This document shows positions 1 to 5,409 of a stretch of 5,409 nt of DNA, one piece after another. The notes beneath the pieces are model-generated. The model saw only the letters and a list, made by a program, of their open reading frames with translations, was not told the DNA's origin and made no database searches. This stretch comes from Terriglobia bacterium (lineage in GTDB: Bacteria; Acidobacteriota; Terriglobia; UBA7540). The DNA lies in the NCBI GenBank assembly GCA_030042795.1, contig JASHYZ010000266.1, positions 1 to 5,409 of the forward strand, written 5' to 3'. A program made the position numbers and the translations under genes. The stretch's first letter is position 1. Each line of letters begins with the position of its first letter.

Positions 1-47
1 AACCCCGAGACGCCGGCGTTCGTGGAAAACGCTCCGCGTCCGCCGGC

Positions 48-794
48 GTGGCCATCAACCGCGAAGGAGATAGGTCAACGATCACGCGAATCGCCTCCGT
101 TATACTCGCCGCCGCTTGCTGCCTCTGTCCAGTCCGTCTGGAAGGCGCTCCCTCGCCTACCGGTTCTGGCCCTCAAAATCCGCCCGACGCATCGCCCGTA
201 CTACCCCCGCAGGTAGCGGACAAGGCGCCGCAAGATGACAAACCGAATTTTTCGGGCACTTGGAAGTCGAGGGTTTACATTGACCTGTATGCCGAGACGG
301 ATTGGATCGACCATAAGGAACCCGTTGTGAAGGTTATGACCCACGGACATATGCAGGACGTGATGTACCCACCGGACGCGTACCCCTTCGACGGCAAGGA
401 TTCGACGAACAGCGCTCATTGGGAGGGTCGCACCCTTGTGCTTACCGGCGTGATAAACGCGAACGGCTTGAGAGGGCGCGGACAGGTGACCTTGGCACTC
501 TCAGAAGACGGCAGGGTGATGACAAAAGTGGTGCACGTCCTTTATTCGGATAGCATCAGGTTCGATGACGGGGAAGTGTTTGACAAGATCTCCGAACACG
601 TTAGACCTATAGGATTCCGGATTGGCGAAACCATGGTTGACGTTGAGAAGGACTGGGGCACTCCTGAGAAGGTCGTCGAGACGGGCAACCAGACGGTTCT
701 TTACTACAAGGAAGTCGAAATTACGTTCATAGACGGCAAGGTAGTGGATGGAAAGTTCCATACTGCTCAGCTAGAGCCGACCATGAAGCCGTAA
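48..794 (+). CDS. Putative exported protein with NFSGTWK motif and BamE-like C-terminal region; function unknown
   Basis: A 248-codon frame read from a GTG, ending in TAA. Seen: a hydrophobic stretch at residues 14-28 (IASVILAAACCLC) followed by LEGA-PS resembles a signal peptide cut near residue 34. A Pro/Gln-rich linker runs to about residue 65. NFSGTWK lies at 67-73, then a beta-rich middle with HWEGRTLVL (124-132) and LSEDGRVMTK (151-160). The tail (about 188-235: IGETMVDVEKDWGTPEKVV, then VLYYKEVEITFIDGKVVD) has the 'few-turn helix, GxPxK, YYK, beta hairpin' pattern of BamE/SmpA-like domains. Known: similar exported proteins with a GTWK motif are, to my knowledge, common in Acidobacteriota, without an assigned function. 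Inferred: a periplasmic or cell-surface protein. GTG 48 is the only standard start codon before about residue 97 but has no good ribosome binding site. A strong one lies inside the frame and points to ACG 78. The frame is also open to the left edge, so the true start could lie outside. Base composition looks less GC-rich than the operon to the right. Confidence 0.72.
   Translation: MAINREGDRSTITRIASVILAAACCLCPVRLEGAPSPTGSGPQNPPDASPVLPPQVADKAPQDDKPNFSGTWKSRVYIDLYAETDWIDHKEPVVKVMTHGHMQDVMYPPDAYPFDGKDSTNSAHWEGRTLVLTGVINANGLRGRGQVTLALSEDGRVMTKVVHVLYSDSIRFDDGEVFDKISEHVRPIGFRIGETMVDVEKDWGTPEKVVETGNQTVLYYKEVEITFIDGKVVDGKFHTAQLEPTMKP
64..69 (+). promoter_or_regulatory. Strong Shine-Dalgarno AAGGAG inside the annotated first gene
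   Basis: AAGGAG, extended to GAAGGAGA, lies 8 bases before an in-frame ACG codon (78-80), which is ideal spacing for a start. Translation from there would give a protein beginning (M)ITRIASVILAAACC, a much more ordinary signal peptide than the one from GTG 48, which carries a charged ten-residue extension (MAINREGDRS). Either ACG is used as a rare start, or an ATG was changed to ACG by mutation or base-calling error, or the match is chance. Confidence 0.5.
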
Positions 795-1061
795 CTCGCC
801 CTGAGTGCCACCCTTCTGGCCGCCGTCGGCTCGCGATGTTGTAAGCACCCACGCACCGTTTGCCTTCTTCTTTTTGCAGCCGGAGTGGTGTCTCTAAAAT
901 GGGCTTGACAACGCCGACGCCATTATAGACGCGCTACGCTTGCTACGGATATCTGATTCCGGGTGTCGGCGAGAGGTACGTAGACAGGTTGGATTTGGCA
1001 ACAAGTCCGCAACCCGCGGCTCACCCGATGGACCCGAATCTCTGCAACTTATTGAATTGAT
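795..1061. other. Non-coding spacer between the first gene and the tRNA
   Basis: No credible coding frame is seen on either strand. The small open frame that starts at 940 runs into the antisense of the tRNA and is not a gene. A short GC hairpin (GCCG 819-822 with CGGC 827-830) follows the first gene's stop, but no T-run follows it. A short T-rich patch (CTTCTTTTTGC, 869-879) has no stem in front of it. No clear terminator for either the first gene or the minus-strand tRNA was found. TTGACA occurs at 905-910 with TATAGA at 924-929, but the 13-base gap is too short for a normal sigma70 promoter. Confidence 0.6.
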
Positions 1062-1136
1062 TGGTAGCGGGGGGGAGAATCGAACTCCCGACCTAGGGAT
1101 TATGAGACCCTCGCTCTACCACTGAGCCACCCCGCC
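1062..1136 (-). tRNA. tRNA-Met (CAT anticodon), probably elongator
   Basis: A complete 75-nt cloverleaf can be folded on the minus strand, including an encoded CCA (TGG on the plus strand at 1062-1064). The acceptor stem is GGCGGGG with CCCCGCT, all paired with a G-U at 1-72, and A73 as discriminator. The D arm is GCTC/GAGC with loop AGTGGTA. The anticodon arm is AGGGT-CTCATAA-TCCCT, with anticodon CAT. The variable loop is AGGTC, and the T arm is GGGAG-TTCGATT-CTCCC. Position 31-39 is a T-T mismatch. The paired 1-72 end and the absence of three G-C pairs next to the anticodon loop argue against initiator tRNA. The GGCGG...CCGCTACCA ends match the elongator tRNA-Met pattern of other bacteria such as Bacillus. 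The alternative is tRNA-Ile2, whose CAT would be modified by TilS to lysidine. The loop alone does not exclude it. Confidence 0.93.
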
Positions 1137-1178
1137 AGCTCTCAACTAGCAGCGGCTACCCGCCGAGAACATGCCTTC

Positions 1179-1207
1179 ATCGTAAGGGACAAAGCCCGCC
1201 AAGTCAA
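1179..1207 (-). promoter_or_regulatory. Sigma70-type promoter of the tRNA gene
   Basis: On the minus strand, TTGACT (1202-1207, five of six matches to TTGACA) is followed by exactly 17 bases and then TACGAT (1179-1184, four of six matches to TATAAT). Transcription would start near 1172, giving a leader of about 35 bases before the tRNA 5' end at 1136. Position, orientation and spacing all fit a dedicated single-tRNA promoter. Confidence 0.75.
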
Positions 1208-1341
1208 CGAAACCGCAAAAGCTGCCAAAGCTGGCCTTCCGCGTTGCGGCGACAACGAGTCTCGCACCAAGCACAACTTATAGACGTAGCGAAGCTAGGT
1301 TGGGAGACGATCCCTCAGCCGTGCTGTCGCTGGTTCTTAAG

Positions 1342-1371
1342 AAATTCCTAGAAACCAAAGGACCTAGATTT
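1342..1371. repeat. CCTAGA direct repeat within an imperfect inverted repeat; possible operator
   Basis: CCTAGA occurs at 1347-1352 and again at 1363-1368, sixteen bases apart. The same stretch forms an imperfect inverted repeat: AAAT plus CTAG on the left (1342-1345, 1348-1351) against CTAGATTT on the right (1364-1371), with a 2-base bulge and a 12-base loop. It lies about 30 bases upstream of the operon's -35 element, where an activator or repressor could bind. No regulator is identified and chance is a real alternative. Confidence 0.25.
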
Positions 1372-1403
1372 GCAATCAACCGACTGGGCTAGCAGTTTGG
1401 CGC

Positions 1404-1432
1404 TTGAGCGCGATGGCCACTATTTCTGTAAT
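1404..1432 (+). promoter_or_regulatory. Candidate sigma70-type promoter of the HEAT/glycosyltransferase/TPR operon
   Basis: TTGAGC (1404-1409, four of six matches to TTGACA), a 17-base spacer, then TGTAAT (1427-1432, five of six matches to TATAAT). It is the best-spaced pair found between the tRNA and the operon. Transcription would begin near 1439, leaving a leader of about 85 bases before the first start codon. No other promoter is needed inside the operon, because the genes overlap. Confidence 0.55.
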
Positions 1433-1524
1433 GCGCAGATGTAATTTAACTTGTGAGATTGCAGGGATCTTTGGGCTTTCGCCTTTGCACATTAGAGCCC
1501 GTTTATCCTGGAATTTGAGGCCGC

Positions 1525-3039
1525 ATGGTCATGTTTAGCAAAACCGTCGGCGAAGCCGCGTGGCCGCTCGCCACGGCGCTCTACGCACTATTGGCGGCAC
1601 TGGTCATATTCGTTGTGGCCCTACGCGCCAGACGAAATCTGAAATCCCTACGCAACGAGAAAACGAGCGCTCTCTGCCATGAACTCATTGGCGGCCTCAT
1701 GAGCAGAGTCATCGAGTACCCAGATGCGTTCGCCCAACTGAGCAAGCGCCCGGCAGCGGAGGTTCGCGCGTCGCTCTCGACCATTTTGACGGCGGACAAA
1801 AGCCTGTCACCGGGACGCGCTGGGCTTCTGAAGGCGCTGTGCGAGGACTTCGGACTCGTCGCACAATGGCGTCACACTCTGGATCATAATCGCAACGCTG
1901 GTCGGAAGGCGCACTCCGTCGTCGACTGCCTCCGAGGCAGGGGACCTTTCAGCTTTGTCCTGCGGGCGGAAGCGGCCGAGAATCTCGGGCTAATTCACCA
2001 CCAGCCGAGCTGGCGCGTTCTCGTGGAGGCTCTTGACGATCCGAACGGCGCCGTTCGCTTCGCAGCAGCCCGCAGCCTGGCTCGGATTCGAGAGCCTGAG
2101 AGCTTCACGGCGCTGGCAGACCGGTTAGAATCTGCTGCGCAGGACGCTACGCCGAAGATTTCGGTACGGTCTCTCAAGATGGCCCTCGCGAGCTTTCCCG
2201 TTACTCAGGCCTGGGCCTTGCGGCGGCTGCTGGAGCACGTTCACCCGCGGGTGCGATTTCTGGCCAGCGATGTGGTTGCGCTGATGGTCCAGCGCGAATC
2301 ATCCGAAAGCCAACCGAGAGCCTTTGACTCCAGTCACCTGGCGCCTGAGGTCTCTGCGATCTTCCTCACGCGTCTGGTGGAGGACGAGGACTCGGACGTG
2401 AGGGCGCGCGCAGCCAGTGTCGTTGCCCGTTTGGAGCCTGCCCACGCCATGCCGGTTCTTGCGGCTCTCTTGGGCGATTCTGCATGGTTCGTGAGACTGC
2501 ACGCCGTCCGCGCTCTTCGGCACCAAAGGTTTGCCCCACTCTCGCTTGTTAGCCAGCGGCTCACCGATCCCAACTGGAGGGTGCGTGAAGCGGCGGCGCA
2601 AACGCTGGCTGCGCGCGGACGTTCCGGCCTAGAAGTGCTACTCGAGCACTTCCTGGCAACCAGTGACCGCTACAGCCAGGAACAGGTGGCAGAACAGGTG
2701 GAGCGCGCCGGCCTTCTGCCCTCCCTTCTTGCAGCGTACGGTGAACCCGGGAGAAAGCTTGAAACGTGCTTCCTGGAGGAAATGGTAATGCGCGGCTTCG
2801 GCGACATCCTCCTGCCGGCTTTGCAAAAGGACGTGCCGCTGGAAGGGTTGGGAGCGCTGGCACAGGAGCTGACCCGCACTCCGAAAGCGCAAATAGATCT
2901 CTTCCCTCGGCAGTTGGCAGGCTTCGCATCGGCAGAACAGGACGTACGCGAGGATTGGCTTGCGAACGAATCTGAACCGGTGGCGTCCGGCTCGGAAAGT
3001 TCCATCGTCGAAGCTTCATCAGGGTACTTCGATGCATAA
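1525..3039 (+). CDS. Membrane-anchored HEAT-repeat protein
   Basis: 504 residues, first gene of the operon. Seen: one hydrophobic segment at about 13-34 followed at once by RARRNLKSLRNEK. By the positive-inside rule this puts the long C-terminal part in the cytoplasm. HEAT-like helical pairs are visible at about 145-188 (VEALDDPNGAVRFAAARSL), 239-254 (VHPRVRFLASDVVALM), 283-303 (LVEDEDSDVRARAASVVARL), 313-332 (ALLGDSAWFVRLHAVRAL) and 344-363 (QRLTDPNWRVREAAAQTL). Each carries the D-x-x-x-x-V-R-x-x-A signature. Residues 365-470 look helical without a clear repeat, and the last 35 are acidic and Ser-rich. Known: HEAT arrays bind proteins and have no catalytic activity of their own. Inferred: a scaffold or regulator of the glycosyltransferase encoded next. 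ATG 1525 has GAGG only 4 bases upstream, while ATG 1531 (residue 3) has it 10 bases upstream. Either could be used, with little effect on the product. Confidence 0.88.
   Translation: MVMFSKTVGEAAWPLATALYALLAALVIFVVALRARRNLKSLRNEKTSALCHELIGGLMSRVIEYPDAFAQLSKRPAAEVRASLSTILTADKSLSPGRAGLLKALCEDFGLVAQWRHTLDHNRNAGRKAHSVVDCLRGRGPFSFVLRAEAAENLGLIHHQPSWRVLVEALDDPNGAVRFAAARSLARIREPESFTALADRLESAAQDATPKISVRSLKMALASFPVTQAWALRRLLEHVHPRVRFLASDVVALMVQRESSESQPRAFDSSHLAPEVSAIFLTRLVEDEDSDVRARAASVVARLEPAHAMPVLAALLGDSAWFVRLHAVRALRHQRFAPLSLVSQRLTDPNWRVREAAAQTLAARGRSGLEVLLEHFLATSDRYSQEQVAEQVERAGLLPSLLAAYGEPGRKLETCFLEEMVMRGFGDILLPALQKDVPLEGLGALAQELTRTPKAQIDLFPRQLAGFASAEQDVREDWLANESEPVASGSESSIVEASSGYFDA
3021..3024 (+). 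promoter_or_regulatory. Shine-Dalgarno that fixes the glycosyltransferase start
   Basis: AGGG lies 7 bases before ATG 3032, inside the last codons of the HEAT gene. It supports 3032 over the upstream in-frame ATG at 2960, which would add 24 basic residues of HEAT-gene sequence read in another frame. Confidence 0.65.
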
Positions 3040-4492
3040 CCTGATGCCGGATGTGATCGCGTTCGTTCGCCCCCTGGTGAACGCCTATTTTTTCGTCCTG
3101 GCTGTTTATTTCATCGCCGGGAACGGCGTCTACACGCTGCTGATGTTTCTGTCGGTTGCTTCAGTGTGGCTGCACAAACGCAGCCGGGCCTACGAAGGCC
3201 TGCATCTGTTGCGGCAATCGCCCGCGACGCCGCCAGTCACCATCATCATGCCGGCCTGGAATGAGCAAGAGGTTATCGTGGATTCGGTGCGGTCCGTCCT
3301 CAGCATCGACTATCCCGAACTTCAGGTATGCGTGGTCGATGACGGTTCGAGGGACATAACGCTAGACCGCCTGATTGACGCATTCAACCTCGCCCCGATG
3401 GCTCTGATCTCGCGGCCGCGCCTGCCGAGCCGCCGAGTTCGCAGCTTCTTCGGGAGTCCGGAATATCCCAACCTGCTCGTGATTAGCAAAGACCAGGGCG
3501 GCAAGCCCGACGCGCTGAACGCTGGGCTGAACATGTGCCGCACTCCGTACTTCTGTACCCTCGATTCCGACTGCATCCTGGAGCGCGACGCTCTGCTGCG
3601 GTTGATGTGGCCGGTGGTTCATTCTGCGGAACCCATCGCCGTCAGCGGCGGGATTGTGCGCGTGCTGGATGGCTGCGACGTTAAGGACGGCGAAGTGGTC
3701 AAGGTGGATGTTCCTCGCGGCGCACTCCAACGCTTCCAGGTGGTGGAGTATTTGCGCAGCTTCCTTTTCGGCCGCACCGCATGGGATCTCTTGGGAGGCA
3801 CGGTGATTGTTTCCGGAGCCTTTGCCCTCTTTCATCGCGAAACCGCGGTGGAAGCCGGCGGGTTTCTCAGCGACACGGTCACGGAAGACATGGAACTGGT
3901 GGTTCGCCTTCGCCGCTGGACCGCCGACCAAGGGCGGATGCTACGGACGAAATTCACTTCCAACCCCGTCTGCTGGGCCCAGTGTCCGCCTGACCGCCGC
4001 ATGCTGGCCCGCCAACGGCGGCGCTGGCAGCTCGGCCTCTGCCAGACGCTGTGGAAGCACTGGCGCATGATTTTCAACCCCAGGTTTGGCACTCTCGGGC
4101 TTCTCAGCCTTCCTTTTCAAGCGCTGGTGGAGGGGCTGGGCGCCATTGTGGAACCGCTCGGCTACATCGCCATCCCGCTCCTAGCCTGCTTTGATCCCTC
4201 GCGGCTCCGGCTTCTGCTTCCCATTTTGCTCCTGGGCCTAGCCTACGCGGGCGTGCTCTCCGTCAGCGCCGTGGTGCTCGAGGAGATGACCCACCGCCGC
4301 TACCGTAGCGCGCGCAGTCTGGCGATTCTGCTGTTCTACGCGCTCGTTGAAAATCTCGGCTATCGCCAGCTCATGCTGTGGTACCGCTTTCAAGGCGTCG
4401 TGCGCTTTGTCACAGGATTTCATCATTGGGAAAAAGTAGAACACGTCGCTGCTAAAGAGCCCGGCGCAAGCCGACTGGAAAGATTTGTATGA
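3032..4492 (+). CDS. Membrane family 2 glycosyltransferase, polysaccharide-synthase type
   Basis: 486 residues from ATG 3032. Seen: two N-terminal hydrophobic segments (about 15-30 and 32-47). The GT-A catalytic domain has IIMPAWNE (71-78), VVDDGSRD (101-108), GGKPDALNAG (156-165), the metal-binding DSD (178-180), the TED acceptor/catalytic-base motif in DTVTEDMELV (281-290), and QRRRW (328-332). Further hydrophobic segments follow at about 355-386, 394-416 and 428-448, with a basic C-terminal tail. Known: the D, D, D, QxxRW set marks processive GT2 synthases (cellulose, hyaluronan, poly-GlcNAc PgaC/IcaA types) that use UDP- or other NDP-sugars at the cytoplasmic face and extrude the polymer. 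Inferred: the core synthase of an envelope polysaccharide system; the sugar cannot be told from sequence. About 25 extra residues (125-150) sit between the DDGS and GGKPDALN motifs. No PilZ c-di-GMP domain is present. The gene overlaps the HEAT gene by 8 nt and the TPR gene by 4 nt. Confidence 0.93.
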   Translation: MHNLMPDVIAFVRPLVNAYFFVLAVYFIAGNGVYTLLMFLSVASVWLHKRSRAYEGLHLLRQSPATPPVTIIMPAWNEQEVIVDSVRSVLSIDYPELQVCVVDDGSRDITLDRLIDAFNLAPMALISRPRLPSRRVRSFFGSPEYPNLLVISKDQGGKPDALNAGLNMCRTPYFCTLDSDCILERDALLRLMWPVVHSAEPIAVSGGIVRVLDGCDVKDGEVVKVDVPRGALQRFQVVEYLRSFLFGRTAWDLLGGTVIVSGAFALFHRETAVEAGGFLSDTVTEDMELVVRLRRWTADQGRMLRTKFTSNPVCWAQCPPDRRMLARQRRRWQLGLCQTLWKHWRMIFNPRFGTLGLLSLPFQALVEGLGAIVEPLGYIAIPLLACFDPSRLRLLLPILLLGLAYAGVLSVSAVVLEEMTHRRYRSARSLAILLFYALVENLGYRQLMLWYRFQGVVRFVTGFHHWEKVEHVAAKEPGASRLERFV

Positions 4493-5409
4493 CCATGCTT
4501 AGGCTCAATTCGGGAGCATCGCCTCGCCGGTCGACGGCCAGGCAACTTCAGCGGCTGCTGCCTGCCCGGCCAGCGATGTTGCTCGCGCTGGCCACGCTCG
4601 CGGCTTGTGGCGGCTGCCCGTCCGCTGTGTGGGGTGCGGCGCCGGCCCTTGCTATGGCGATTAACTCCTCTCCCGTTTCCACCGCCTGTGAAGCGAATAC
4701 CGATGCCACCCGTCAGGCCGCGGCTGCAGCGCCTTCGGATGTAGACGCGGGGCTCAAATTGGCCCGAGAACTGGCAGCCTGCCGGCAATACTCGGCTGCT
4801 ATTGCGGCGTGCCGCCGTGCGCTGGCGGCGCATCCGGGCGATCGCGACCTCCAGCTTCAAATCGCCCGTCTCCTCGCGTGGGACCATCGCTACGACGAAT
4901 CCATCAGCGCCTTTCGCAACCTGCTCAAGCAGCATCCGGATGACAGCGAGGCGCTCGAAGGGTTGGCGCGTGCGCAGGTGTGGTCAGGAAAATCCGCCGA
5001 GGCCGCCGTGACTTACAGTCAGTTGGCTACTGCGCATCCAGGCAGCGCCGAATATCTCTTCGAGACGGCGCGTCTTGAGGCCGAGACGCACCAGTATCCG
5101 GCCGCCCGCGACCGGCTGGCATCCCTGCTGGCAGTTCAACCCGGCAACCTCGATGCGCGGCTGCTGCTCGCCCAGCTCGAACTGAAGCAGGCCCAGTATT
5201 CAAGCGCCCTGCGGCAGTTTGAGCGCGTGCTTCAGCGCCGTCCCGCTGACCCGCAGGCCCTGATGGGCGCGGCGCAAGCGCACTACTACACGGGCGAACT
5301 CGCCAAAGCCCGTGCGGAGGTCAGCACCCTCGTTGCTCAACAGCCGCAAAACTTCGACGCCTTGTTCCTTCTGGCGAGCATCGAACGCGCCCAAGGACAT
5401 CTTTATAAA
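4489..5409 (+). CDS. Secreted TPR protein, 3' end beyond the window; likely polysaccharide export partner
   Basis: 307 codons are visible, open to the right edge. The start ATG overlaps the glycosyltransferase stop as ATGA, with GGAAAG 6 bases upstream. Seen: a long basic N-terminus (Arg at 5, 13, 14, 18, 22, 27), a hydrophobic core at 29-39, and LAAC at 37-40, which fits a lipobox; cleavage after WGA (48-50) is the non-lipoprotein alternative. An Ala-rich linker runs to about residue 84. Six TPR units of exactly 34 residues then follow: the helix-ending Pro falls at 116, 150, 184, 218, 252 and 286, and a seventh unit has begun at the edge. Known: PgaA, BcsC and NfrA/YaiO-type export partners carry periplasmic TPRs ahead of an outer-membrane beta-barrel. 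Inferred: this protein receives or guides the polymer in the periplasm. Whether a barrel follows cannot be seen. Cysteines at 98 and 108 lie within the first TPR. Confidence 0.88.
   Translation, partial: MTMLRLNSGASPRRSTARQLQRLLPARPAMLLALATLAACGGCPSAVWGAAPALAMAINSSPVSTACEANTDATRQAAAAAPSDVDAGLKLARELAACRQYSAAIAACRRALAAHPGDRDLQLQIARLLAWDHRYDESISAFRNLLKQHPDDSEALEGLARAQVWSGKSAEAAVTYSQLATAHPGSAEYLFETARLEAETHQYPAARDRLASLLAVQPGNLDARLLLAQLELKQAQYSSALRQFERVLQRRPADPQALMGAAQAHYYTGELAKARAEVSTLVAQQPQNFDALFLLASIERAQGHLYK

Larger units (their letters stand above)
1208..1524. other. Spacer between the divergent tRNA and HEAT/glycosyltransferase operon promoters
   Basis: Together with the tRNA promoter region this makes a 388-base stretch without a protein gene. 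No credible coding frame is seen. Contents: a small inverted repeat CGTTG (1242-1246) / CAACG (1253-1257) with a 6-base loop, a short AAAGCTG direct repeat around 1218-1233, a CCTAGA pair at 1347-1368, the operon promoter at 1404-1432 and a leader of roughly 85 bases. No riboswitch fold was recognised by eye in the leader. Confidence 0.6.

Noticed and set aside
11..49. CGCCGGCGT repeated at 11-19 and 41-49, 30 bases apart
   Set aside because: A 9-base GC palindrome-like word repeated in a GC-rich context in multiples of three. It is most simply coding or composition bias, and the left context is missing.
22..216. 64-codon open frame overlapping the start of the first gene in another frame
   Set aside because: Pro/Arg-rich composition, no domain, and it overlaps the better-supported frame that continues to 794. 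It is also open to the left edge, so an upstream gene ending here cannot be fully excluded.
819..830. GCCG/CGGC hairpin after the first gene as a terminator
   Set aside because: The stem is only 4 bp and no T-run follows. The nearest T-rich patch is about 40 bases further on.
940..1125. 61-codon open frame on the plus strand with GGENRTPDLGIMRPSLYH at its end
   Set aside because: Its C-terminal third is the antisense translation of the tRNA, a well-known source of false protein calls. It has no ribosome binding site and no recognisable domain.
2960..3031. Upstream start for the glycosyltransferase adding 24 residues
   Set aside because: The added part is HEAT-gene sequence in another frame, is very basic, and lacks the well-spaced AGGG that precedes ATG 3032.
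2561..3037. 158-codon minus-strand open frame opposite the HEAT gene
   Set aside because: Arg/Pro-rich with no domain. The plus strand has HEAT signatures and a coupled downstream gene.
3362..3931. 189-codon minus-strand open frame
   Set aside because: Lies wholly opposite the conserved catalytic domain of the glycosyltransferase and shows no motif of its own. Long antisense frames are expected in GC-rich genes.
4423..4935. 170-codon minus-strand open frame across the GT/TPR junction
   Set aside because: Arg/Gly-rich shadow of the real genes. The opposite strand shows an exact 34-residue TPR register and a signal sequence.

Overview
The window reads as a fragment of a GC-rich bacterial chromosome. 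An Acidobacteriota origin is my best guess but is not proven. The clues are the first gene's exported-protein type (an NFSGTWK motif after a signal-like segment, followed by a BamE-like tail), which I associate with that phylum, and the HEAT / glycosyltransferase / TPR gene order. No rRNA or other phylogenetic marker is present to confirm it.

Layout: (1) 48-794, plus strand: a small, probably exported protein of unknown function. Its start is unclear, because the only good ribosome binding site sits in front of an ACG codon. (2) 795-1061: non-coding, with no convincing terminator. (3) 1062-1136, minus strand: a complete tRNA with anticodon CAT and encoded CCA, most likely elongator tRNA-Met, with its own promoter at 1179-1207. 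(4) 1208-1524: a non-coding spacer between divergent units, with a good sigma70-type promoter at 1404-1432 pointing into the downstream operon. (5) 1525-5409, plus strand: three overlapping genes running off the right edge. They are a membrane-anchored HEAT-repeat protein (1525-3039), a processive-type family 2 glycosyltransferase (3032-4492), and the first 307 codons of a secreted TPR protein (4489-5409). The TPR gene is open to the window edge.

The operon is the main content. The gene overlaps (8 nt and 4 nt) imply translational coupling and balanced production of the three products. The glycosyltransferase has DDGS, DSD, TED and QRRRW motifs and flanking membrane segments, as in synthases that polymerise a sugar and pass it through the inner membrane. 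The TPR protein has a secretion signal and six exactly spaced 34-residue repeats, like the periplasmic part of PgaA, BcsC or NfrA-type export partners. The HEAT protein is predicted to face the cytoplasm, where the glycosyltransferase active site lies. The three are best read as a synthase-dependent envelope or exopolysaccharide system. The polymer and the HEAT protein's job are unknown. No PilZ domain, deacetylase or hydrolase is seen here.
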